Source: Asterias rubens (Eukaryota > Echinodermata > Asteroidea > Forcipulatida > Asteriidae). Taken from it: a stretch of 64,000 nucleotides of DNA. The notes beneath the pieces were generated by a model. The model did no database searches. It saw nothing but the letters and a program-made list of their open reading frames with translations, and was not told the DNA's origin. Where the stretch lies: NCBI RefSeq assembly GCF_902459465.1, contig NC_047076.1, positions 4,291,488-4,355,487 of the forward strand, in the 5' to 3' direction. Below are positions 56,401-64,000 of this stretch, piece by piece; the first letter of the stretch is position 1, and every line of letters starts with the position of its first letter. A program made the position numbers and the translations under genes.

Positions 56401-59400
56401 TGGATCCCATAATCTAATGTGCCTATCAGAGCTCCCAGTAGCTAGAAGATTACTAAGTGGAGAAAATGCTACACTATGGAACACTTTATTCCCCGTCTGT
56501 TGCAAGAAAGAGATAACAAAAGAGATAAGAGTGAGGTTTAAACAGTGACATTTATCAACAAGGAACAAAGATTAAGTTTTTACAAAAATCGTCACTGACT
56601 TATGAACAGTGATAAAAAGCATACATTTAGCAGTTGGTAAGACACTGCTCTAGAATTGCAAAGGTTGTGGGTTCGAATCCCACCTGGGTAACATGCCTGT
56701 GATTTTGTTTTCAGATTTTGGGAAAGTACCGAGTGCTAACACATACAGGTGTATATGGGTAAAACCAAAATTTCTATCCAGACATTTACAGTTACGAGAT
56801 TGGAATAGTCCATAGAACTCAGAGAAGGCTGGGTGTGTAGTTTTGTTTGTGTATCGGCCAGGAGGCAATTCCTCAGTTAAAATGCAGTTTAAATTTTAAT
56901 CTTTTAAATCGTTGCGGTATCCGCTGCTAAATTATAGGACTCGAAACTGCCTCTAGCTACTGGGCAATCTCGGGTGTACTAGTTGATAAGACACTGCTCT
57001 AGAATTGCAACGGTCGTGGGTTCAAATCCCACCCGAGTAATATGCCTGTGGTTTTTTTTTCACAGAGCTCGGGAAAGTTCTGAGTATACAGTGCAAACAC
57101 ACACAATATTCCCAAATAAAACCAAAATGAATAGTTTGACCAAGTTAGTTTACCTGGGGTCGGTTTCACAAAGAGTTAGGACTAATCCCAACTTAGGACT
57201 AGTCCTAGGAGATATGAAAAACGTATGGCTAGTGATAAGTTAGAACGAGTAACCTGTCCTAACTCGAGATAAGACTGGTCTTAACTCTTTGTGAAATCCA
57301 CCCCTGGGCGGAAGGTGGCTGGTTAAACTACCCATTCAAAGTGAATTGATCTTCATGTTTTTGACTGAATAAATAAAGTAGCCTTTACCAGAGTTGTGAC
57401 TTGCTCCTCTTGTTCCATGTCCCATATCTTCATGGTGTGATCCCATGATGCAGTGCATATCCTCTTCTCATCCAGCCATACCAGAGAGGAGATTCCTTGG
57501 GTGTGACCGTCAAACGTTCGCAGCGGTGTCTGCATTTAGATAATAATAATAATAACAATAATAATAACAATAATAATAATAATGTCTTTGACGCTCAAGG
57601 CGCTTTAACATACAGTATTTTCATGCAAGGTATGTGGGACTACATTTGAATTATAAGATCTACTCCTTTTATGTATGTATAGCACCATGTTCATACTTCC
57701 TGCGAATGCGAAGCGAACTTGACGTGAATTTGACGTCACAACCCTCCTTTCGCAGCGGTATTCGCAAGCGAGTAGAGTAGAGTTCAACTGCTGCGAATTA
57801 TTTGTTGCGAATTTGTGACATCAACATTCGCTTCGCATTCGCATGAAGTATGAACCGGGCTTAATGGTTTACAAGGTGCTGTGGCAAAATATGCTGCCAG
57901 TCAAACCAGGAACACCAGGGCGAACCCATTCTCTTTTTTGGATAAGTGCACTGGCAACCTTTAACGTGTATTACACAAAACACGAGACAAAAAGCTTTAC
58001 GTCCCATCCGAAGGATGAAGCATCATGGTTAAGTGTCTTGCTTAATGAAAGGCAGTGAAAGAAAACACAAAGCCAACCTAAAAATGACAACTAAATTAGG
58101 GAAGGTTTACGTTTGGTAATCACTCTTAAAATCGTTGCCAATAAAAGTAGCTAAGCATAATAAAAATATGCTTACCGACTGTGGCATTTGTATTTTGTAT
58201 CATGCTTATTTTTGCTCAGCAGAAAATTTCTAAGCAGTATTTGCTATTCAAGCAGCTCTATGAAATTAGGCCCAAGCGTTAGTATTTACCCTTGTGAGTG
58301 GTTTGTGCCCATCAGTTCTGGCTTTCTTGTGTTGTATCTCATCAACTTCTTCATCATCACCTCCTGGCACTAGTCAATATAAGAACAGAAAACATTATAT
58401 ATAACTGCATTGTACTATCTTTCCAGTTTAATGTTTTAAAGCAATGAGATTTCTTTCTGACAGAAACAACAATTTTTAAGTTTTTAATCTTGACCAAAAA
58501 CAGAAGTGGTTTTGGTGGACGGTTAAAACTTATAATAAAACAAATGTTCTAAAGAACATCTTTCTCCTTAAAGGCAGTGGACACTATTGGTAATTACTCA
58601 AAATAATTATTAGCATAAAACCTTACTTGGCAACAAGTAATAGGGAGGGCGATAGTATAAAATATTGTGAGAAACGGCTCCCTCTGAAGTAAAGTAGTTT
58701 TCGAGAAAGAAGTAATTTTCCACAGATTTGATTTAGAAACCTTATGATTATATTTTGAGGTCTCGAAATCAAGCATCTGAAAGCACACAACTTCGTGTGA
58801 CAAAGGTGTGTTTTCTTATATCTCGCAACTTCGACGACAAATTGAGCTCAAATTTTCACAAGTTTGTTATTTTATGCATATGTTGAGACACACCAAGTGA
58901 GAAGACTGGTCTTTGGCAATTACCAATTGTGTCCAGTGTCTTTAAACGAATACTGGGGTAAATCCCTACCCTTCCACGATAAAAGTTGTGCGGATAGTTT
59001 CTGACTACAACATTTACAAACATGTACAATAAACTTGTGGCTTTATATCTCACAATGACAAGAGCATTTACCTGCAGACCAGATTTTCAACATGGAATCC
59101 ATGGAACCACTCGCTATCTGTGATCAAATGAAAAACAAAAAATTTGATAAGACACTGCACTAGATTGCAAGGGTCGTGGGTTCGAATCCCACCCGAGTAA
59201 CATGCCTGTGAGTACACAGTGCTAACACACATCGGTGTATGGGTAAAAAACAAAATTAATATTCTTTATCCCCGGTGCAAATTTAACATCTATTAAAAAA
59301 AATTGATATTTGATTATGCATTAATCTAAGATGAATCAGTCCCAACACCAAAACTAAAACTCATAACTTAGATTTGGGACAAAAACCAAATGACTCAAAA

Positions 59401-62400
59401 CTAGGACTCTGACTCAATCCAAATGACTCATACATGTAACTCACACTCAGACTTGAACTTTGTGTCTTATTACTGAAACTCGACTCAAATGCCTTAAGAC
59501 TCAACACCTGGGTTTTAGGACTTGTTGATCATACTGAATGGTCAGACGATAGGAAGTTTAAATGAAAGAACACTTCAAGTCAATATGTCTGCAAAAGAGT
59601 CATAAGAGCATTTGCTTCTCTTTTTTTTTACATGTTAAAGGGAATGATTCGTTGGTTCGAATCCCACTCTAGTCAATTCTTTGTTCAAACCCAAAAATCA
59701 TTTCAAAATTTACCCAGTCAGTTTCCCTTGTGGTTTATATTGATATCTGAAACAAAAAGTCGCATCCCCTTAAGGTGATCCCCTGGCTGCCGCTTCCCAG
59801 GTTGTATCGTAATTTGGGTGTGATCCCTGGCTACACGGCAGTTAACGGTTGTATGGCTTCTGACTGGCACCCCCGAACAAAGGTATTGACAAAATAGGGA
59901 CACCACCAATAAAGGGCTAGATAGCTCAGTTGGTAGAGCGCCGGCACGTTAATCCGGAGGTCGTTGGTTCGAATCCCACTCTAGTCAATTCTTTGTTCAA
60001 ACCCCAAAATCATGTTAAAGTGAAGGTACACGTTTGGTAATTGTCAAAGACCAGTCTTCTCACTTGGTGTATCCCAACATCAGCATAACATAACAAGCCT
60101 GTGAAAATCTGAGCTAAATTGGTCATCGAAGTTGCAAGAAAATGATGAGAGAAAGAACACCCTTGTTGGACGAATCTGTGTGTTTCAGATAGGAATAAAA
60201 GACTTCTGGCTAGAAGTCTTTTATTATTTTTTTGAGAAATTACCCCTTTCTCAAAATCTATGCTACTTCAGAGGGAGCCGTTTCTCACAATGTTTTAAAC
60301 TATTAGCAGCTCTCTAATGCTTGTTACCAAGTCAGTTTTTAAGTTAATATTTGTTTTGAGTAGTTACCAAACGTGTACCTTCCCTTTAATGTCACATTAC
60401 TATCTATTTATTTATTGTTTAATAACTAGAGCAAGTTTTCATAGGTTTAGATGAACAATGTTATCACACTTTGTATTGATTGATGTTGACATGAAAAAAA
60501 TGTAGCTGAAATGAAATGAAAACACCGTGTGGATGTGTTTCAAGTGTTTCTGTCCACCAACAGTTTTTCATACAAAGCTCACAAGCGTTTTTATGTCAAC
60601 TTTTTCAAACATGAACTTAAAGAGAAAAAATGACCTTTGTTTGTGATTGGTCGACAGCGACAGTTTCTACACTCTTAGCATGGCCTCTGCATGAATGAAG
60701 ACATTTGTGTTTCTTAGTCTGCTCATCCCATTCCCAGATGAGTAGAGTCTGATCCATGGACCCACTCACTAAAAGGTTCACAGCATCATCTGAAAACAAC
60801 AAATCAACACACATTGTAGGTAATGTTTTTCCTAATGACAGACTAAGTCTGTGCTCAAAAATAGTGAACAACACTCTACAAACTTTGAAACAGATACAGC
60901 CGTAGTAAAAGTACACACACGTACCAGTGGCTGTGGCGCAATATGCTGGCAATCAAACCAGGAACACTGGGGCGAACCCCTCCTCTTTATACGATAAGTG
61001 AACTGGGTTCTTTTACAACCCACATTGCACATGCAGCAGCTTAATTCATTACCACTCTTGATCCAAAAAAAGAGCTACCCATTGAAAAGCGAAAGTGGAC
61101 AGGGACACTAAACATGTTTCTATTTTTATTTGGCATAATTCCTTACCTCTTTTGATCCATGTGACTGTTTTGACAGGGTCGGAGTGGTAGTGCATAATGA
61201 CAAGGTTCTCCCCATCCTCTGTCCATAGCCTAACATTGTTATCGTATGAACCAGTCACAATTCTGCAAATGTAAACAAATATTGGTTATAACAGTTAAAA
61301 CACAATTATCTCATTGTAAAAAAAATTTCCATTCATGAAGGATATCAAGTAAGCCTCAGGGATTAGTAAACTTTGTTAGTCGTCTAGTTGAGACTTTTTG
61401 GCGATACCAAAAAAGGTGCAACCACCTTTTGAAATGCAATTTTCACAGGTTAGTTTCATTGAAAACAACAACATTTACATAGGATTAAAACAATCGAATG
61501 GTTCCAAAAACCAAAGGTTTAATTGCCTTTTAATAAGCTCAAAGGCACTGGACACTATTGGTTACTACTCAAAATAATTGTCGGTATAAAAACTTACTTG
61601 GTAACAAGCAATGGAGAGCCGTTGATAGTATGAAACATTGTGAGAAACTGCTCCCTCTGAAGTAACGTAGTAAATTTCTCACTCAAATGATAAAAATACT
61701 TCATTATGCCTTTCATTATGCATCTGAAAGCACACAAATTCGGCAACAAGGGTGGTTTTCTTTTCATTTCTCTTGCAACTTTGATGAACAAGCGAGTCCA
61801 ACTTTTCACAGATTTGTTATTTTATGCATATGTTGGGATACACAAAGTAAGAATACCGGTCTTTGACAATAACCAAAAGTGTCCGGCCCCTTAAAGTGCA
61901 AATTGACTAAAAAGGCTGGCACTTAAGACTGGCTCTATAAGATAAAGTTTGTTTCCAGACCCACCTGTTATTGGCTCCTTGTACACAGCTAACCCAATCA
62001 TCATGAAGGATGCTTCCTGCAGGCTTCGGAGCGGGGTGCTTCTCCAGATATTCAATCTCAACGACAGATTCTGTGGAAGTCGATTTCTCTTCAAGGTGAT
62101 GGCCTAGAGCTACTCGTAGAAACTCTCCATCGATGAGAAAGTCAAAGTCGATCACTGGAGAATCCTCAGATTCTAGAATAAGACGAGATAACTTATTTAT
62201 CGTTCTTGACTTATCTTCAGTTTCTCCAAATCAAAGGCTGTAGTACCTTTTTGTATGGTGAGAGTCAACGTATGGTGAATGGAGTAGCCACAATGTTAAA
62301 AATAAATTTTTTCAAAAGACTCAAGTCAAGATGATATGAGAGGCAAGACTCTTCTACATAATTATATCCTAATGGTTTATTTATGTTCAAACGTTTGTTT

Positions 62401-63661
62401 TTAATTTTGTTGTCGGCAGTTGTCGTCTTTAATTTATAAAGGAACAAATTTTACCTCGATCCAGTAATTTGTTGATGAGAGAACTGAGCTCCGAGACTCC
62501 CACTGATGCTGGAACTGAGAAGGGTGTATCTCCTACTGAATAACTGCCAATATTAAAATTCAAAATCAATGACAATGACAACTTCATTTTTTTAATAAAT
62601 TCCCTGAAAACAAAACACTAAACCAGATTTTTTGAAAGACCAACAAATGCGCGACTTTGAATTGATGCACTCCTCTCTCTCGCAGTCCGAGTCTCTTTCA
62701 TTTCAATTAAAAAAGAAACATGACAATGACATACCAATTCCTAGAGTAGTAGACCCAGTTGCTGGAACTGTAAACTGTATTCTTCGGTCCTACTACTTGC
62801 CGTCAACTCGCCGACTTGCCGTCAACTCATTTTCGTGCCGTCAACTCATTAAATTTACATGAAAAATTTAAAAATGAGACACGGAAGTGTTAAGTCTGGG
62901 CTAAACTACATATTTCTCATGGTTTTCGGTAAAAATTCATTCACAAAAACGACTTTGTGTTGATAGAAAAAAAGTACCAATCATTGACATCTTGGACCAA
63001 GACTAATCAATGTGAAAAAGCAAGATGGCGGCCGACGGTTTTGCTGTTTCGAGATAATTTTTTCACGAGAAAAAAACTCAATTTTTATTCCGAAATATGA
63101 CCTAAAACTTTCGCGAATTCTCTTTGAGCTGATACTTTACAGTTCTATGCTTCTTTTGTGGATTTTAAATGTATATTGGAGGAGTTGACGGCGAGTTGAC
63201 GGCGAGTTGACGGCAAATAGTAGGACCCGTATTCTTTTTTAGTACGGCGGTCATAATAATATTAATTGTCAATTTAGTTAGACAAAAAGAGTACAGCGCC
63301 CCACAGTTATCCATCCAGTATTCCCAGGCTCAGCATGTCAGCAGTGTGCAGGATCAGCCACTGTCACTGAGCCAGTATGTCAAAATAGAACAACCACAAG
63401 TATGACAACTGTTGTTTTGTACGGCTGTAGTGTTGAGCATGTTTGGTGGTTTTTGTTTTAAGGCTTGTCCGTAAATTGGGCAAATAAGACAAGTTGCCAA
63501 CACACACATTGCGTTGCTGTCCCATCCATGAAAAACGTTTAAATAAGAGGTTTGCTTAGTACTTACCATTCTTGCTTGGTGATAAATCTGACTTGCAGAT
63601 GGGAACCGTAGCCGCTTATTTTGGCATCAGTCACTTGTTCTGTCGTTACTTCAGTTTCCAT
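53493..63661 (-). CDS. WDR12: Ribosome biogenesis protein WDR12, twelve coding exons
   Basis: Exons: 63661-63567, 62543-62455, 62172-61965, 61262-61147, 60789-60635, 59117-59072, 58369-58290, 57529-57389, 56496-56391, 55523-55391, 54700-54628 and 53570-53493. They sum to 1320 nt, 439 residues (human: 423). After a ~20-residue N-terminal extension ([14 protein letters not shown]) comes the NLE domain: [50 protein letters not shown] and HDDWVSCV. Seven WD40 repeats follow: [84 protein letters not shown] and [13 protein letters not shown] charged linker ([17 protein letters not shown]) separates repeats three and four, as in the family. WDR12 with PES1 and BOP1 forms the PeBoW complex for 60S maturation in the nucleolus (family knowledge). 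All phases close. The exon 5 donor, AAAG|GTCATT, is weak. Introns are packed with SINEs and MITEs. Confidence 0.95.
53886..54473. mobile_element. ~590-bp inverted-repeat element
   Basis: Starts TTAAAGTCACCTGGAAGTGG and ends TTTCCAGGTGACTTTAATAT, so the ends are inverted. GTCAATCGAGGCGCGATATT and TGCCTCGATTGACGTCACAA form a second inverted pair. Related to 36990-37917. It lies in WDR12 intron 11. Confidence 0.75.
55583..55870 (+). mobile_element. SINE with Leu-tRNA-like head, fullest copy
   Basis: TGTCATGGCTGAGGGGTGAA and GTGGGTTTGAGTCCCACTGG are A- and B-box-like. A conserved body follows (GGACGGGACGTAAAGCCATA, CCTGGTTTGATTGGCAGCAT) and then a tail leading into GCTATATAGGAATAGG. Other copies, all reversed, are at 48465, 51330, 57858-58040 and 60928-61030. 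Confidence 0.8.
55860..56327. repeat. 120-bp tandem repeat, four units
   Basis: Units start at 55860, 55980, 56100 and 56209. Each has GGAATAGGTCTCCAACTTCA, GCACTTTCATAAGCCTCTAA and AAAGCACTATATAAGAATTC. The third unit lacks 11 bp (CCACATACCTT). It grows out of the tail of the SINE at 55583-55870 and ends about 60 bp before WDR12 exon 9. Confidence 0.9.
56614..57125 (+). mobile_element. Two direct copies of a CTCGGGT tRNA-derived SINE
   Basis: Each has GATAAGACACTGCTCTAGAA, a B-box GGGTTC(G/A)AATCCCACC and GGGAAAGT(A/T)C(C/T)GAGT. In the second copy CTCGGGT and ACCCGAG pair exactly as a 7-bp acceptor stem (56971-57040). Further copies: 59140-59290 (plus strand, shortened) and 33105-33335. 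Fragments of the 3' part occur near 14480 and 33384. Confidence 0.75.
57156..57307. repeat. Inverted repeat, GGTTTCACAAAGAGTTAGG family
   Basis: Left GGTCGGTTTCACAAAGAGTT, right AACTCTTTGTGAAATCCACC, with TTAGGACTA words between. Same family as 9995-10137. Confidence 0.75.
57689..57855. mobile_element. 167-bp MITE with GCGAATGCGAAGCG arms
   Basis: GTTCATACTTCCTGCGAATG at the left and CATTCGCATGAAGTATGAAC at the right are inverted. TGACGTCACAA and GCGAATTTG words lie between. In the intron between WDR12 exons 8 and 7. Confidence 0.8.
57858..58040 (-). mobile_element. SINE tail fragment, reversed
   Basis: TAATGGTTTACAAGGTGCTG, GCTGCCAGTCAAACCAGGAA and TTACGTCCCATCCGAAGGAT match the body of the SINE at 55583 in the opposite orientation. 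Confidence 0.7.
58568..58948. mobile_element. ~370-bp MITE, forward copy
   Basis: Starts TTAAAGGCAGTGGACACTAT and ends CAATTGTGTCCAGTGTCTTTAA. It is close to the copy at 11413 throughout. In the intron between WDR12 exons 7 and 6. Confidence 0.85.
59755..60000 (+). mobile_element. tRNA-derived SINE (Asn-like anticodon), copy 2
   Basis: TCTGACTGGCACCCCCGAAC leads to a tRNA-like body at 59916-59988: acceptor GGCTAGA with TCTAGTC, D-arm GCTCAGTTGGTAGAGC, and T-arm GTTGGTTCGAATCCCAC with one mismatch. The anticodon position reads GTT, but the base before it is C where tRNAs have T. This is a SINE promoter region. A short fragment of the same family lies just upstream at 59640-59750. Confidence 0.75.
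60013..60392. mobile_element. ~370-bp MITE, reversed variant with AAGGTACACGTTTGG ends
   Basis: Left TGAAGGTACACGTTTGGTAA and right TTACCAAACGTGTACCTTCC are inverted. The inside (GGTCATCGAAGTTGCAAG, AGGGAGCCGTTTCTCACAAT) matches the family at 11413, so this is a subfamily with altered termini. Confidence 0.8.
60928..61030 (-). mobile_element. SINE tail fragment, reversed
   Basis: GTGGCTGTGGCGCAATATGC, CAATCAAACCAGGAACACTG and GTGAACTGGGTTCTT match the 55583 SINE body reversed. In the intron between WDR12 exons 5 and 4. Confidence 0.65.
61541..61897. mobile_element. ~370-bp MITE, forward copy near WDR12 exon 3
   Basis: Begins CAAAGGCACTGGACACTATT and ends AAAAGTGTCCGGCCCCTTAA. It stops about 70 bp before exon 3. 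A few inner deletions. Confidence 0.8.
62786..63228. mobile_element. ~440-bp inverted-repeat element in WDR12 intron 1
   Basis: GGTCCTACTACTTGCCGTCA at the left and TGACGGCAAATAGTAGGACC at the right are inverted. Both ends hold tandem GCCGTCAACTC / GAGTTGACGGC words (three each). The interior contains AAGATGGCGGCC and is non-coding. Confidence 0.8.
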
Positions 63662-64000
63662 CGTGTTGTTTTCTGTTTTCTGCCACACGTGCTTTTCATT
63701 GACTTTCTGTGATGCAATTTTAGCTCAATAGAGGGCGCACCGCACTTTAGGCGCTTGCGTGTAAATTTTGGGTGGGAGGAGAGGGGCAGGGAAAAGGCTA
63801 GGGAGGGGAGGTTGACTAATTAGTAATTGGCGTACGGGTTGGCAGGCGTACGAGTTGACCTGTTTCCAGGGTCTCCAAGATACCATGGAGGACATTGCAG
63901 ATACCATGGCCCATCAAAAACGTCACAAATTATGTACCCCCACCGTGCGGCACCCGGCCTGCCCCAAATAGACCTTATCGCAAATACCAATGCGCAAGCG
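63662..64000. other. Upstream region of WDR12
   Basis: Contains GAGGGCGCACCGCACTTTAG and GA-rich GGGAGGAGAGGGGCAGGG within 200 bp of the WDR12 ATG, consistent with a TATA-less promoter. No upstream gene is visible before the window ends. Confidence 0.4.

Noticed and set aside
59916..59988. Functional tRNA-Asn gene
   Set aside because: The anticodon loop has C at position 33, the T-stem and anticodon stem have mismatches, and the same unit with leader and tail is dispersed in several copies, so it is a SINE.

Overview
The window is animal nuclear DNA. Genes are split into short exons with GT-AG introns, and introns and spacers are filled with short inverted-repeat (MITE-like) elements, tRNA-derived SINEs and minisatellites. 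The repeat families (notably a roughly 370-bp element beginning AAAGGCAGTGGACACTATTG) and the deuterostome-like protein sequences suggest an echinoderm, most likely a sea star. The species call is inference. No bacterial, organellar or CRISPR feature was seen. Layout: 1-6 kb holds three tandem copies of a ~2-kb segment, each carrying a 26-bp minisatellite that grows from copy to copy. 6-8 kb holds remnants of mobile elements: a frameshifted acidic ORF, a possible LTR with a TATA box, and a hAT transposase C-terminus. 8.9-15.9 kb (minus strand) is a complete seven-exon ELL-associated factor (EAF) gene, whose third intron opens with a 66-bp minisatellite that repeats the splice donor in frame. 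16-20.5 kb is intergenic, with nested inverted-repeat elements. 20.5-41.7 kb (minus strand) is the most striking locus: a predicted 16-exon gene for a secreted protein of about 1530 residues, made of a split signal peptide, a PAN/apple domain and 13 tandem 109-residue cysteine-rich modules, one per symmetrical phase-1 exon. Eleven of the modules alternate between two types (A and B) in a 1.6-kb tandem exon-pair array. A 3.7-kb foldback-like element sits in one of its introns. 42-46 kb is repeat-rich. 46.2-49.1 kb (plus strand) is a METTL6-type tRNA methyltransferase gene with five coding exons. 50-53 kb is mostly repeats, with one weak candidate transcript. 53.5-63.7 kb (minus strand) is a complete twelve-exon WDR12 gene. 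Functionally, EAF (RNA polymerase II elongation with ELL), METTL6 (3-methylcytidine in serine tRNA) and WDR12 (PeBoW complex, 60S ribosome assembly) are housekeeping genes. The PAN/cysteine-module gene is a lineage-type secreted protein of unknown function. Exon boundaries were derived by hand from splice sites, reading-frame phase and remembered family sequence, and phases close exactly for all four genes.
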